Below are positions 30,924 to 40,769 of a DNA stretch of 44,495 bases, in pieces (within the stretch, counting starts at the first letter, position 1; every line of letters starts with the position of its first letter). The position numbers and the translations under genes were made by a program. The DNA lies in contig JAFTPZ010000020.1 of assembly GCA_017463025.1 (NCBI GenBank), positions 1 to 44,495 on the forward strand. The letters run 5' to 3'. The notes beneath the pieces are model-generated. The model made no database searches. It was not told where the DNA came from and worked only from the letters and a program-made list of their open reading frames with translations. The stretch is from Clostridia bacterium. GTDB taxonomy: Bacteria; Bacillota; Clostridia; Christensenellales; Borkfalkiaceae.

Positions 30924-32270
30924 ATGGAGCACAACATAGCGGCGATCGCAACGCCGGCAGGCAAAGGGGGCGTCGCAATCGTACGTATCAGCGGAAAATC
31001 TCCGCTCGATCTGGCGTCCAAAATGTTTGAGCCCGTCGGCGGCGTAAAGGTGAAAGATTTCGAGCCGTATAAAATGTACGCAGGCAAGATCGACGGCGGC
31101 ACGTTCACCGATTTCGGGCTTTGCGTATATTTCAAAGCTCCCAAAAGTTATACGGGCGAGGATATCGTAGAATTTCATTGTCATGGCGGCGAAAATATCG
31201 CGCGCGGTATTCTCAAAAAGACGTTTTCTCTCGGCGCGCGTAGCGCGGAAAAGGGGGAGTTCACCAAACGCGCCTTTCTCAACGGTAAATTGTCGCTCGC
31301 GGCGGCGGAGGGCGTTGCGGATATGATCAACGCAGAATCGGACGCCGAAGTGCGCGCAGGGTATAATCTGTATACTAAAACGCTCACGCGTGAAATTTGC
31401 GTCTTTCAAACGGAGCTTACCACCGTACTTGCCAAGATCGACGTTACCATCGATTATCCCGACGAATACGCGGAGGATTTAGAGGAAGAAACGGCGCAAA
31501 TCAAGCGTTCGTTAGAGGACGTACGAGAACGCCTTGCACGGCTTGCGGAGCGCTATAACACGGAAAAAAAGATCAAATCGGGCGTTACGGTCGCCATTTG
31601 CGGTAAGCCCAACACGGGCAAGAGCTCCCTTCTCAACACCCTGCTCGGTTATGAAAAAGCCATCGTTTCGAATATCGCAGGCACGACGCGCGACGCGGTG
31701 GAGGGCGTTATCGAGATCGAGGGCAGAAAATTCAATCTTTACGATACGGCAGGCGTTCGCGAAAGCGGCGATAAAATCGAAAGTATCGGTATCGAGCGCG
31801 CGGAAAATATTATCCGTTCCGCAGACGTGGCGATCTTCGTTGCCGACTTAACGCAAGGGCTTTCGGAGGAGGACGGGCGCGTTTTGGAAATGCTCAAAAA
31901 CAAGCCGCTGATCAAGATCATCAATAAATCCGATCTTCTTCGCGACGATACGGAATCGGACGCGGACGTACTCGTTTCCGCCGTTACGGGCGAGGGGATC
32001 AACAAACTCAAAGAGTTACTTTTTGAAAAGGCGTACGGGGCAAAAGAAAGCTTGCACGAGGCGTTTTTGATCGAGGAACGGCATTATAACGCGCTCATGC
32101 GCGCCAAAGAAACGCTCGCTCGCGCGGTGAACGCTTGCGCCGTAGAGCCGCTGGAACTCGTTGCGGTGGACGTGAAAGAAACTTGGGATATCCTCGGCGA
32201 GATCACGGGCGAAACGGCAACGGAAACGATCATAGGGGAAATTTTTGAAAAATTTTGCGTGGGGAAATGA
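30924..32270 (+). CDS. mnmE: tRNA modification GTPase MnmE
   Basis: The protein has 448 residues. The N-terminal folate-binding domain begins IAAIATPAGKGGVAIVRISG, the helical domain holds the embedded G domain with GKPNTGKSS (G1), GTTRDAVEG (G2), DTAGVRES (G3) and NKSD (G4), and the protein ends FCVGK, the conserved C-(I/L/V)-G-K tail. With MnmG it modifies the wobble uridine of tRNAs. It is the first gene of a unit that continues into a LysR regulator five bases later. Confidence 0.96.
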   Translation: MEHNIAAIATPAGKGGVAIVRISGKSPLDLASKMFEPVGGVKVKDFEPYKMYAGKIDGGTFTDFGLCVYFKAPKSYTGEDIVEFHCHGGENIARGILKKTFSLGARSAEKGEFTKRAFLNGKLSLAAAEGVADMINAESDAEVRAGYNLYTKTLTREICVFQTELTTVLAKIDVTIDYPDEYAEDLEEETAQIKRSLEDVRERLARLAERYNTEKKIKSGVTVAICGKPNTGKSSLLNTLLGYEKAIVSNIAGTTRDAVEGVIEIEGRKFNLYDTAGVRESGDKIESIGIERAENIIRSADVAIFVADLTQGLSEEDGRVLEMLKNKPLIKIINKSDLLRDDTESDADVLVSAVTGEGINKLKELLFEKAYGAKESLHEAFLIEERHYNALMRAKETLARAVNACAVEPLELVAVDVKETWDILGEITGETATETIIGEIFEKFCVGK

Positions 32271-32274
32271 GATC

Positions 32275-33168
32275 ATGGTAAATTTAGACTTGTACAGGGT
32301 GTTTTATACGGTGGCGAAAAGCGGTAGCTTGACCAAAGCGGCGGAGGAACTTTATATTTCTCAACCTGCCGTTTCACGCTCGATCAAACAACTGGAAACG
32401 CAGCTCGGCGTTTCGCTGTTTACGCGTACGCATAGGGGAATGGTCTTGTCGGCGCAGGGCGGTAAAGTCATTTTCAACGAAGTGGAGCGCGCGCTCGGAC
32501 TGCTCGGCGAGGCGGAAAATCGTATCAATGAAATGAAAAACTCGGCGACGGGTACGATACGTATCGGCGCGAGCGATACCATTTTCGAATATTTCCTCGC
32601 GGATAAGATCGTGGAATTTCACGAACGCTTTCCCGCAGTCAAATTCGAACTGATGGCGGACTTCACGCCCGACACCATCGAAAAGCTGAAAGCGGACAAA
32701 TGCGACGTGGCGTTCGTGAACCTGCCTATATCCCCCGATAGCGATCTCAAATTATACGGAAACTGTATGCGCCTGAACGATATTTTTATCACGGGCGATA
32801 AATACCCCGAACTTACGCAAGGCGCGGTTTCGTTGGCAAAGCTGAAAGAATATCCGCTCATTATGATGGACCAGAACACGGTGGCAAGGCGCTCACTCGA
32901 TAACTTTTTGTCGTCGTTGGGCGTGGAATTGCAACCCTCGATCGAAGTGGGGAGCTGGGAGCTGATGAAACGGCTCGTTCTTCGCGGTATGGGCGTGGGC
33001 GTTATTCCGCGCGAATACGCCGCGCGTAGGTTAAACGAGCAAACGCTTTTTGAGGTCAAGACCGATCCTGCTTTGCCCGTGCGCTCGGTGGGTATGTTAT
33101 TACCCAAAAACGCGCCCGTGTCTTACGCATTGCATAGTTTTATCGAAACTTTCCAAAAGGGAAATTAA
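32275..33168 (+). CDS. LysR-family transcriptional regulator
   Basis: The protein has 297 residues from ATG 32275; a longer in-frame start lies within mnmE. The helix-turn-helix is SLTKAAEELYISQPAVSRSI (about residues 18-37), then SLFTRTHRGMVLSAQG, and an effector domain with IRIGASDTIFEYFLA and MGVGVIPREYA. Target genes are unknown; no divergent partner exists, since it follows mnmE in the same direction by four bases and precedes lepA by 20 bases. Confidence 0.92.
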   Translation: MVNLDLYRVFYTVAKSGSLTKAAEELYISQPAVSRSIKQLETQLGVSLFTRTHRGMVLSAQGGKVIFNEVERALGLLGEAENRINEMKNSATGTIRIGASDTIFEYFLADKIVEFHERFPAVKFELMADFTPDTIEKLKADKCDVAFVNLPISPDSDLKLYGNCMRLNDIFITGDKYPELTQGAVSLAKLKEYPLIMMDQNTVARRSLDNFLSSLGVELQPSIEVGSWELMKRLVLRGMGVGVIPREYAARRLNEQTLFEVKTDPALPVRSVGMLLPKNAPVSYALHSFIETFQKGN

Positions 33169-33188
33169 AAGAAGTATAAGGAATATTT

Positions 33189-34997
33189 ATGGCTAAACCC
33201 AATCCGCTTTTAAGGAATTTTTGTATCATTGCCCATATCGACCACGGAAAAAGTACCATTGCCGATCGATTGATCGAACGCACGGGGCAGGTATCCAGTC
33301 GCGATATGGAAGAACAACTGCTCGATAGCATGGATATCGAACGGGAGCGCGGCATTACGATCAAGCTCACGCCCGTGCGTATGTATTATACGGCGAAAGA
33401 CGGTCAAGAATACGAGTTTAATCTGATCGACACCCCAGGGCACGTGGACTTTACGTACGAGGTCAGTCGTTCGCTCGCCGCGTGCGAGGGGGCTATTTTG
33501 GTCGTAGACGCCACGCAGGGGGTGGAAGCGCAAACGCTCGCCAACGTGTATTTGGCGATCGAGAACAATCTGGAAATTCTGCCCGTCATCAATAAGATCG
33601 ACCTGCCGAGCGCGCGCGTCGACGAGGTAAAAAAGGAGATCGAGGACGTGATTGGTCTGGACGCGTCGGGCGTACCCTGCGTATCCGCGAAAGAGGGCAC
33701 GAATATCGAGGATCTGTTAGAGGCGATCACGCAGTATTTCCCCGCGCCGAGCGGCGATACGGAAGAGCCGCTCAAAGCGCTTATCTTCGATAGCTATTAC
33801 GATAATTATAAAGGCGTTATCCTGTTCGTTCGATTGAAAGACGGTCAGGTGAAAGTGGGGGATAAGGTCAAAACGTTCTTGTCGAGTACCGTTTACGACG
33901 TAACCGAGGTGGGCGCGTTTGCGCCTGCGCCCGTTCCCAAAGATTGCTTAAAGGCAGGGGAAGTAGGGTATATCGCCGCGTCGATCAAATCCATTCAGGA
34001 CGTTGCCGTGGGCGATACGGTAACGAGCGCGACGAATCCCGCGAGCGAGCCGCTTTCGGGGTATAAAAAGGTACAGCCCGTGGTGTTTTGCGGTATTTAT
34101 CCGCTCGACGGGAGTAAGTTCAACGATCTGAAAGAGGCGATCTTGAAATTGCAGTTAAACGACGCGTCGCTCATTTTCGAGCCGGATAATTCGGTGGCGC
34201 TGGGTTTTGGTTTCCGTTGCGGCTTTTTGGGGCTTTTGCATATGGAGATCATACAAGAGCGTATCGAACGAGAGTTTAACCTCGATATCATCACCACCGC
34301 GCCGAGCGTGAGCTATCTCGTGCACAAAACGAACGGCGAGGAATTTTTCGTGGACAATCCCTCGCACTTGCCCGAACCGTCGGATATCGAATATATGGAA
34401 GAACCGATCGTGAAAGCGGAGGTTTACACGCCCCCTGATTATATGGGCTCGATCATGGATCTTTGTAAGGAAAAACGCGGCGTGTTCAAGAATATGACGT
34501 ATATGGACGAACGGCGCGTAAAGCTCGAATACACTTTGCCGCTCAACGAGATCGTGTACGATTTCTTCGATAGCTTGAAATCGCGCACCAAAGGCTACGC
34601 AAGCTTTGACTACGAGTTGGCAGGGTATCAACGGTCCAAGCTCGTGCGGCTCGACATTCTGCTCAACGGCGAGATCTGCGACGCACTTTCGACGATCGTA
34701 TTTGAAGATCGCGCGTACGAACGGGGCAGAACGCTTTGCGAAAACTTAAAAGACGCGATCCCCCGTCAGCTGTTCGAAATTCCCGTGCAGGCGGCGGTGG
34801 GCGGCAAGATCATCGCGCGTGAAACGGTGAAAGCGGTACGAAAGGACGTTTTGGCAAAATGCTACGGCGGCGATATCACCCGAAAGAGAAAGCTCTTGGC
34901 AAAGCAGAAAGAGGGTAAAAAGCGTATGCTTAAGGTCGGTTCGGTGGACGTGACGAGAGAAGTGTTTATGGAGATACTCAAAACGAATAAGGATTAA
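33189..34997 (+). CDS. lepA: Elongation factor 4 (LepA)
   Basis: The protein has 602 residues, typical. G-domain motifs are [17 protein letters not shown] and NKIDLP; the LepA-specific C-terminal domain ends [15 protein letters not shown] then DVTREVF. It acts on stalled or mispositioned ribosomes. SD AAGGAA precedes ATG 33189. It begins a run of tightly spaced genes through 38399. Confidence 0.97.
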   Translation: MAKPNPLLRNFCIIAHIDHGKSTIADRLIERTGQVSSRDMEEQLLDSMDIERERGITIKLTPVRMYYTAKDGQEYEFNLIDTPGHVDFTYEVSRSLAACEGAILVVDATQGVEAQTLANVYLAIENNLEILPVINKIDLPSARVDEVKKEIEDVIGLDASGVPCVSAKEGTNIEDLLEAITQYFPAPSGDTEEPLKALIFDSYYDNYKGVILFVRLKDGQVKVGDKVKTFLSSTVYDVTEVGAFAPAPVPKDCLKAGEVGYIAASIKSIQDVAVGDTVTSATNPASEPLSGYKKVQPVVFCGIYPLDGSKFNDLKEAILKLQLNDASLIFEPDNSVALGFGFRCGFLGLLHMEIIQERIEREFNLDIITTAPSVSYLVHKTNGEEFFVDNPSHLPEPSDIEYMEEPIVKAEVYTPPDYMGSIMDLCKEKRGVFKNMTYMDERRVKLEYTLPLNEIVYDFFDSLKSRTKGYASFDYELAGYQRSKLVRLDILLNGEICDALSTIVFEDRAYERGRTLCENLKDAIPRQLFEIPVQAAVGGKIIARETVKAVRKDVLAKCYGGDITRKRKLLAKQKEGKKRMLKVGSVDVTREVFMEILKTNKD

Positions 34998-35009
34998 ACG
35001 GAAACGATT

Positions 35010-36131
35010 ATGGCAGGAATTTATATTCACGTACCTTTTTGTAGGCACAAATGCTCCTATTGCGATTTCACGTCCTTTCCCGATAAGATCGAGTATGCGG
35101 AAGCGTATATGGCTTGCGTGTATAAGGAAATGAAAATGCGCGGTGAGGAGCTCAAAGATTACACGTTCGACACGGTGTATTTCGGCGGCGGCACACCCTC
35201 GTATATTCCGCCCAAACTCATTTTGGGCGCAATGAACCGTATTCGCGAGTGCTTTAATTTGACGCAAAACGCGGAGATCACCCTCGAACTCAACCCCGGG
35301 ACGATCGGGGAAAGTAAGGTAAAAACGTACTTGCAAGCAGGGATCAACCGTTTTTCCATCGGCTTGCAGACGGCGATCGACAGCCAACTTGCCGATCTTG
35401 GGCGTATTCATAACGCGCGCGACTACGTGTTTGCAACGAAGCTTTTGAGGGGACAAAATTTCAGCACGGACGTTATGTTGGGCTTAAAAAACCAAACGAA
35501 AGAGGACGTTGAAAAGACGATCGAGCTTGCGGCGGCGTGCGGTTCGAAACATATTTCTATGTACGCGCTCACCGTCGAGGACGGTACGCCTATTTACACC
35601 GACTATCTCAACGGCGAGCTGCCCGATTCCGACGAGGTTGCCGAGCTTTACGATTTTGGGCGTAAGCTTTTGAAAGAAAAGGGGTACGAGCGTTACGAAA
35701 TTTCCAACTTCGCGCAAAAAGGATATGAGAGCAAGCATAACCTCAATTACTGGAAACGGGGTGAATATATCGGATTCGGCGTTTCGGCGAGCTCGTTTAT
35801 GCGCGGCAAACGCTTTACCAACACGTTCGATCTGGACGAGTATATGAAATGCGTGATCTCCGGCTTTTACCCTGCGGTAACGAGCGAAGAAGTAAACGAA
35901 ACGGACGCGAAATTCGAATTTATCATGCTTGCGCTCCGCACGAGCAAAGGCGTTTCGATGAAAGAATATAAAGAAAAATTCGGCTCGTCGCTTGCCGAAG
36001 ATTTTCCGAGCGCCTTGAAAAAGACGGTCAAATATTTAGAACTTGGCGGCGATAATCTGCGCATTAAAGACGAATATCTATACGTGCAGAACTCCATTTT
36101 AATACCTTTTATGGAGGAGGAAAGACAATGA
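35010..36131 (+). CDS. hemW: HemW-like radical SAM protein
   Basis: The protein has 373 residues. The cluster motif CRHKCSYCDF (Cys at CxxxCxxC followed by Asp-Phe) is the HemW form; true coproporphyrinogen oxidase HemN has CxxxCxxCxC. Further landmarks are YFGGGTPSYIP, ELNPGT, and GINRFSIGLQT. HemW binds heme and may insert it into enzymes, though in anaerobes its role is unclear. The lepA-hemW order is common in Firmicutes. The stop overlaps the next start (ATGA). Confidence 0.92.
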   Translation: MAGIYIHVPFCRHKCSYCDFTSFPDKIEYAEAYMACVYKEMKMRGEELKDYTFDTVYFGGGTPSYIPPKLILGAMNRIRECFNLTQNAEITLELNPGTIGESKVKTYLQAGINRFSIGLQTAIDSQLADLGRIHNARDYVFATKLLRGQNFSTDVMLGLKNQTKEDVEKTIELAAACGSKHISMYALTVEDGTPIYTDYLNGELPDSDEVAELYDFGRKLLKEKGYERYEISNFAQKGYESKHNLNYWKRGEYIGFGVSASSFMRGKRFTNTFDLDEYMKCVISGFYPAVTSEEVNETDAKFEFIMLALRTSKGVSMKEYKEKFGSSLAEDFPSALKKTVKYLELGGDNLRIKDEYLYVQNSILIPFMEEERQ

Positions 36132-36862
36132 GAATACTCATCATTCGCCACGGTGATCCCGATTACGAGCACGACTGTTTAACGGAAAAAGGCAAACGAG
36201 AGGCGGCGCTTTTAGCGGAAAAACTGAAAAAAGAAAAGATAGACTATATGTATTCCTCGCCGCTTGGCAGGGCGAAAGAAACGTGTGAAACATACGCGCG
36301 CGTAGTAGGCAGGGAAAAGGATATCGTGATCAAGCCTTGGCTGCAAGAATTTACACATTCCGTCAAGTTACCTTCGGGCACGGAGCAGGATATTCCTTGG
36401 GATATGCTGCCCGAGGAATGGGCGAACGAGCCGAAAATGTACGATTTCGAGCGTTGGCAGGAGCAGGCTATCTACCGCGCGGCAAATATCGATAAAGAAT
36501 ATAAAAAGGTGGTAGACGGTTTGGATAGTCTGCTAAAAGAGCACGGCTACGTGCGCGAGGGGAATTTCTATCGCGTGGAGAAACGTAACCGCGACACGAT
36601 CGCTCTGTTTTGTCATTTCGGGTTGGAGGCGGTGCTTTTGTCAAGACTTTGCAATATTTCGCCGTTGCCCATTTGGCATAATTTCGTCGCGCTCACCACG
36701 TCGGTAACGACGCTGTACACGGAAGAACGCCGCGAGGGTAAAGCCGCGTTCCGCTGTTGTGGATTCGGGGATATCGGGCATTTATACGCAGGAGGCGAAG
36801 AACCGTCGTTTTCGGCGCGGTTTTGCGAAACGTACGGACACCCGTCCGAACGGCACGATTAA
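36128..36862 (+). CDS. Histidine phosphatase family protein
   Basis: The protein has 244 residues. The catalytic RHG motif is in ILIIRHGDPDYEHDCLTEKG; the second His lies in LFCHFGLEAVLLSRL, and Arg/Glu positions between (SSPLGRAKETCE) fit phosphoglycerate-mutase-like phosphatases. The substrate is unknown. ATG overlaps the hemW stop by four bases. Confidence 0.9.
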   Translation: MRILIIRHGDPDYEHDCLTEKGKREAALLAEKLKKEKIDYMYSSPLGRAKETCETYARVVGREKDIVIKPWLQEFTHSVKLPSGTEQDIPWDMLPEEWANEPKMYDFERWQEQAIYRAANIDKEYKKVVDGLDSLLKEHGYVREGNFYRVEKRNRDTIALFCHFGLEAVLLSRLCNISPLPIWHNFVALTTSVTTLYTEERREGKAAFRCCGFGDIGHLYAGGEEPSFSARFCETYGHPSERHD

Positions 36863-36873
36863 GGAGAGAGGTC

Positions 36874-37371
36874 ATGAAAAATATCGTTTTGATAGGTATG
36901 CCCACCTCGGGTAAAACGACGATCGGCACGGAGCTTTCCGCGGTGATTGGCTACGGCTATATCGACAGCGACAGCGTGATCGTCGCACGGGCAGGGAGAA
37001 ATCTGCGCGAGCTGATCGCGGAGCTCGGTAATGAAAAATACCTCGATTTCGAGGCAAAGGTGAACGCGGAAATCGCGGCGCGGCGTTGCGTGATCGCCAC
37101 GGGCGGCAGCGCGATCTATCGCGAGAACGGAATGAATAAGCTCAAAGAGAACGGGATCGTCGTATACTTAAAAATGAGCTACGAGGAAATGCAAAGGAGG
37201 CTGGGCGATATCGCGACGCGTGGCGTTGTGCTCAAAGAGGGCTTTACTTTGCGCGATATGTATGAGGAACGCTTACCGCTATATGCAAAATACGCCGATA
37301 TCACCGTGGAAATCGACGGAAAGTCGCTCGGCGAATGCGTACAATTAGTCAGGGAGGCGCTCGATAAGTGA
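36874..37371 (+). CDS. aroK: Shikimate kinase
   Basis: The protein has 165 residues from ATG 36874 with AAGGAGAGAGG upstream. It has the P-loop GMPTSGKTT, the DSD shikimate motif in YIDSDSVI, the GGS motif (CVIATGGSAIY), and ERLPLYAKYAD near the end, all typical of AroK, which phosphorylates shikimate for aromatic amino acid synthesis. No other aro genes adjoin. The stop overlaps the next start (GTGA). Confidence 0.9.
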   Translation: MKNIVLIGMPTSGKTTIGTELSAVIGYGYIDSDSVIVARAGRNLRELIAELGNEKYLDFEAKVNAEIAARRCVIATGGSAIYRENGMNKLKENGIVVYLKMSYEEMQRRLGDIATRGVVLKEGFTLRDMYEERLPLYAKYADITVEIDGKSLGECVQLVREALDK

Positions 37372-38399
37372 AGATCGCAATTTACGGCGCGGGCGCAATG
37401 GGTACGATCCTCGGCGCGCTACTCACCAAAGGCGGCTTAAAGGTCGATCTGATCACGCGTAATCAAGCGCACGTGAACGGCTTGAAAGAAAAGGGCGCGC
37501 AAATTTCCTGCGTGGCGGATCAAACGGAGTTGACGATCCCCGTCAGCGCGTTATTGCCCCAAGAAATGACGGGCGAATACGACGTGATCTTTCTGATGAC
37601 GAAACAACGCTATAACGGGGAAATACTTGAATTTTTATTGCCTCGCTTGAAAGCGGACGGCGTGATCTGTACCATGCAAAACGGTTTGCCCGAAGAAAGC
37701 GTGCTCGCCGCGGCAGGTGCGGAGCGTACGTACGGTTGCGTCGCCTCTTACGGCGCAAGCTTTATCGGCGAGGGGAAAGTTGCGCTTACGTCCGAGCTTG
37801 GCGCTATGCGCGTGCAGGTAGGCGGATATCTTGGCGGCGGTGAAAAAACGGCGGTTTTGCAAGAGATTTTAAGCTACGCAGGCAAAGCGATAGGGAATGA
37901 AAATTTTGCGAGGGGGACGGAAAATCTTGCAGGAGCGAGATGGAGCAAACTCGCGATTAACGCGGCGTTTTCGGGCTTGTCGGTCGTTACGGGACAAACG
38001 TTTGGCGAGATCGCCCGAAAAAGAAAGTCCAAAAAGATCGCCCTTGGGGTGCTCCGAGAATGTATGGACGTGGCGACGGCTATGGGCGTAACGCTCGAAG
38101 AAATGCAAGGACACGATATGCAAAAACTACTCGGTGGCAGAGGCTTTTTCCAAACGCAGTTTGCGCTCTTTGCGTTGCCGCTTGCAATGAAACGGCATAA
38201 ACGCTTGCGTTCGGGAATGCTCGCCGATATCCAAAACGGCAAAAAATGCGAAATCGATTTTATTAACGGTGTCGTTTGTCGAATGGGAAAACAAGTAGGC
38301 GTAAAAACGCCTTTGAATGAAAAGATCGTAGAGATCGTACACGGGATCGAAAACGGATTATACGAAATTTCGCCCGAAAATTTAGATTTTATAAATTAG
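37368..38399 (+). CDS. panE: Ketopantoate reductase family protein
   Basis: The protein has 343 residues starting at GTG 37368. The N-terminal NADPH motif is YGAGAMGTILGALL; the catalytic Lys lies in ARWSKLAINAAFSGLSVVTG, and the C-terminal helical domain fits PanE/ApbA, which reduces 2-dehydropantoate in pantothenate synthesis. It is somewhat longer than canonical PanE (about 300), and many paralogues act on other 2-keto acids, so the substrate is not certain. Last gene of the lepA-panE run. Confidence 0.85.
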   Translation: MKIAIYGAGAMGTILGALLTKGGLKVDLITRNQAHVNGLKEKGAQISCVADQTELTIPVSALLPQEMTGEYDVIFLMTKQRYNGEILEFLLPRLKADGVICTMQNGLPEESVLAAAGAERTYGCVASYGASFIGEGKVALTSELGAMRVQVGGYLGGGEKTAVLQEILSYAGKAIGNENFARGTENLAGARWSKLAINAAFSGLSVVTGQTFGEIARKRKSKKIALGVLRECMDVATAMGVTLEEMQGHDMQKLLGGRGFFQTQFALFALPLAMKRHKRLRSGMLADIQNGKKCEIDFINGVVCRMGKQVGVKTPLNEKIVEIVHGIENGLYEISPENLDFIN

Positions 38400-38403
38400 C
38401 TCT

Positions 38404-38484
38404 GTCCCAACGCTCGGTTGATTTCTGCCTATAAAATACGGTGCAATACAGCATGCTAAAAGCAAATCAACCGCTCGTTGTGCC
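38404..38484 (+). promoter_or_regulatory. Long imperfect hairpin in the gltX leader
   Basis: AACG-CT-CGGTTGATTT (38409-38424) pairs with AAATCAACCG-CT-CGTT (38464-38479), with a symmetric two-base mismatch and a 39-base loop. No T-run follows, and no T-box consensus is visible, so it is neither a plain terminator nor a T-box. The SD AAAAAGGAAGG follows before ATG 38520. Confidence 0.45.
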
Positions 38485-38519
38485 ATAGCCCAAAAATAAT
38501 AAAAAAGGAAGGATAAAAA

Positions 38520-40160
38520 ATGGATTTGAACAAACTTGCCGACGCGCTCGTGCCCGATGAAAACGTGAAACCGCTCGAATATTACGAAACAAAATACCCC
38601 GAGCGCGATCTGCCCAAAGGCGCGCAGGTTACCCGCCTTGCGCCCAGCCCCACGGGCTTTATGCATCTTGGCAATCTGTACGTAGCGCTCGCGAACGAGC
38701 GTATCGCGCACCAAAGCGGAGGTAAATTTTATCTGCGTATCGAGGATACCGACGAAAAACGTAAAGTGGAGGGCGCGGTGGAAGTCATTCACAGCTCCTT
38801 GAAATATTTCGGCGTACAATTCGACGAGGGCGCGGACCTTTGCGGCGAATACGGTCCTTACTATCAACGCCAACGCGCGGAAATTTATCACGCTTATGCA
38901 AAAGAGCTTATTCGCAAGGGCTTGGCGTACCCGTGCTTTTGTACGGAGGACGACCTTGAAAAGACGCGCGAACACCAAACGGAAAACAAGCTCCTCCCTG
39001 GGTATTACGGCGAATTTGCCAAATGCCGCAATTTGAGCGAGGAAGAAATTTATGAAAACCTGAAGGCGGGTAAGCCCTACGTGATCCGCTTAAAATCGCA
39101 GGGCAACGTGGAAGTGAAACACACCTTCCGCGATGAGGTGAAAGGGGAAATCACGGTTACGGAGAATAATCAGGACGTCGTCATCTTGAAATCGGACGGT
39201 ATCCCGACCTACCATTTCGCGCACGCGATCGACGACCATTTTATGCGTACCACGCTCGTGATCCGCGGCGAGGAATGGCTCTCGTCTTTGCCCATTCATA
39301 TCGAGCTTTTCAAGGTACTCGGCTTTCGTTTGCCCAAATACGGTCATAACTGCTCCATTCAGAAAATGGACGGCGAAACGCGCAGAAAGCTTTCCAAGCG
39401 CAAGGATCCCGAGGCGTCGCTTACGTTCTATCGCGAGCAGGGCTACCACCCCACGGCGGTGAGAACGTATATGATGACCTTGCTCAACTCCAACTTCGAG
39501 GAATGGCTGTTAAAGTTCCCCGATAAACCCATCGACGAGTTCAAATATTCGATCGGTAAAATGGGTAAGAGCGGCGCATTGTTCGATATTCTGAAATTAA
39601 ACGACGTATCCAAAACCATGATGGCGACCCTTTCGGAAGAAGAAACGTTCGATTTCCTCAAAGCTTGGGCAGACGAGTTCGGGAGCGAAACGCAAAAGGG
39701 GTATTTCAAGGATAAGGAATACGCTTTGAAAGTCCTCGCGCTTTGTATGGGCGTAGGGGGCAAGAAACGCAGAAAGGATTTCGTGTGCGCAAAACAGGCG
39801 GTGGAAACGATCGCGTATTTCTTCGACGAAAGCTTTGCGCCCGAGTATGCGTACCGCTTTGACAACGCTACGGTAAAAAAGATTTTAACTGATTTCAAGG
39901 CAACCTACGATTACGCGGACGACAGCTCGGCGTGGTTTGAAAAGCTGAAAAACGTAGCGAGCGCAAACGGCTTTGCGGCGGATATGAAAGCGTATAAAGC
40001 CGATCCCACGGCGTTTGTAGGAAACGTTTCAGACGTAGCGGAAATGCTCCGTATCGCCACGACGGGACTTGCCAACACCCCCGACCTTTGGACGATCATG
40101 CAAATCCTCGGCAAAGAAAGAACGATCGCCCGTATCGATAAGGCGATTGCAACGCTGTAA
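38520..40160 (+). CDS. gltX: Glutamate-tRNA ligase
   Basis: The protein has 546 residues, a little longer than the usual 480-500. The HIGH-type motif is PSPTGFMHLGN, followed by YLRIEDTDEKR and the KMSKS-type motif in RRKLSKRKDPE. A short N-terminal extension of about 37 residues precedes the catalytic core. It charges tRNA-Glu (and possibly tRNA-Gln for transamidation). A strong SD lies upstream and a terminator behind it. Confidence 0.95.
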   Translation: MDLNKLADALVPDENVKPLEYYETKYPERDLPKGAQVTRLAPSPTGFMHLGNLYVALANERIAHQSGGKFYLRIEDTDEKRKVEGAVEVIHSSLKYFGVQFDEGADLCGEYGPYYQRQRAEIYHAYAKELIRKGLAYPCFCTEDDLEKTREHQTENKLLPGYYGEFAKCRNLSEEEIYENLKAGKPYVIRLKSQGNVEVKHTFRDEVKGEITVTENNQDVVILKSDGIPTYHFAHAIDDHFMRTTLVIRGEEWLSSLPIHIELFKVLGFRLPKYGHNCSIQKMDGETRRKLSKRKDPEASLTFYREQGYHPTAVRTYMMTLLNSNFEEWLLKFPDKPIDEFKYSIGKMGKSGALFDILKLNDVSKTMMATLSEEETFDFLKAWADEFGSETQKGYFKDKEYALKVLALCMGVGGKKRRKDFVCAKQAVETIAYFFDESFAPEYAYRFDNATVKKILTDFKATYDYADDSSAWFEKLKNVASANGFAADMKAYKADPTAFVGNVSDVAEMLRIATTGLANTPDLWTIMQILGKERTIARIDKAIATL

Positions 40161-40169
40161 AAATAAGCC

Positions 40170-40199
40170 CTCTCGATTTTGTTGATCGAGAGGGTTATT
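40170..40199. terminator. Bidirectional terminator
   Basis: CCCTCTCGAT and ATCGAGAGGG form a stem, followed by TTATTTG on the plus strand, between convergent gltX and the XRE gene whose stop codon lies in it. Confidence 0.85.
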
Positions 40200-40401
40200 T
40201 GTTCATTTCGGGATTGTCTGTCCGTTCCAAAAGATAATCGATCGATACGCCGAAATAATCCGCGAATTTAATCAAGGTGGCGTAATCTGCCTCCCGTTCG
40301 CCTGTTTCGTATCGACTGATGCTGTTTTGATTCATCGTTAAATCCATAGCCAGCTTTAACTGTGTAATGTTCTTTTGTTTGCGTAATTGTTTTAATCGCA
40401 T
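40195..40401 (-). CDS. Small XRE-family helix-turn-helix protein
   Basis: The protein has 68 residues and is a single Cro/CI-type domain: RLKQLRKQKNITQLKLAMDL, then MNQNSISRYETGEREADYAT and a closing YFGVSIDYLLERTDNPE. It lies 18 bases after a second XRE gene in the same direction. Both are likely DNA-binding regulators, and one of them should bind the half-sites at 40663-40701. Confidence 0.88.
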   Translation of the reverse strand: MRLKQLRKQKNITQLKLAMDLTMNQNSISRYETGEREADYATLIKFADYFGVSIDYLLERTDNPEMNK

Positions 40402-40419
40402 TATTTTTATTCTTATAAA

Positions 40420-40629
40420 CTAATAATCGGTCAAGCCGAGCAAATAATCCACGGAAACCTCGTAAAATTTCGCAATCTCTGCGAGTAGCGCAAGCGGTGG
40501 TTCGTTGTGCTCTTTTTCATAATGCAGATAGGTAACGCTATGAATATTTAATTTTTCCGCAAACTGTTTTTGAGTTAAGCCCTTTTCTTCCCTTAATTCT
40601 TTTAATCTTTGCCCTAAAATAATTTTCAT
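40420..40629 (-). CDS. Small XRE-family helix-turn-helix protein
   Basis: The protein has 69 residues from ATG 40629, seven bases after GAGG; an in-frame ATG at 40653 lacks an SD. It is a single Cro/CI-type domain (GQRLKELREEKGLTQKQFAE, then HSVTYLHYEKEHNEPPLALL and FYEVSVDYLLGLTDY). It is divergent from the AT-rich gene at 40770 and is separated from it by an operator-rich promoter, so it probably represses that gene and itself. Confidence 0.88.
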   Translation of the reverse strand: MKIILGQRLKELREEKGLTQKQFAEKLNIHSVTYLHYEKEHNEPPLALLAEIAKFYEVSVDYLLGLTDY

Positions 40630-40646
40630 TTTCCTGCCTCGCCTAC

Positions 40647-40701
40647 TTGACATATTACTATTTTCGTAGTATAATTACACTACAACTACGAAATTCGTAG
40701 T
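40647..40701. promoter_or_regulatory. Divergent promoter with three ACTACGAA half-sites
   Basis: Plus promoter TTGACA (40647-40652), 17 bases, TATAAT (40670-40675). Half-site TTCGTAGT (40663-40670) lies between -35 and -10. ACTACGAAATTCGTAGT (40685-40701) is a perfect palindrome of two more half-sites. A minus-strand -10 TATACT (40673-40668) overlaps. Binding would block both promoters, the classic Cro/CI layout. Confidence 0.8.
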
Positions 40702-40769
40702 TTTTACAGTTTGTTTCCGAAATAGAAATTGTATTTCGAATATTTTAGTTTTATCGTCTAATCAGGCAA

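Noticed and set aside
35010..36131. Radical SAM protein as a maturase for the small peptides
   Set aside because: Its motifs are those of HemW and it lies 14 kb away in a housekeeping operon next to lepA.
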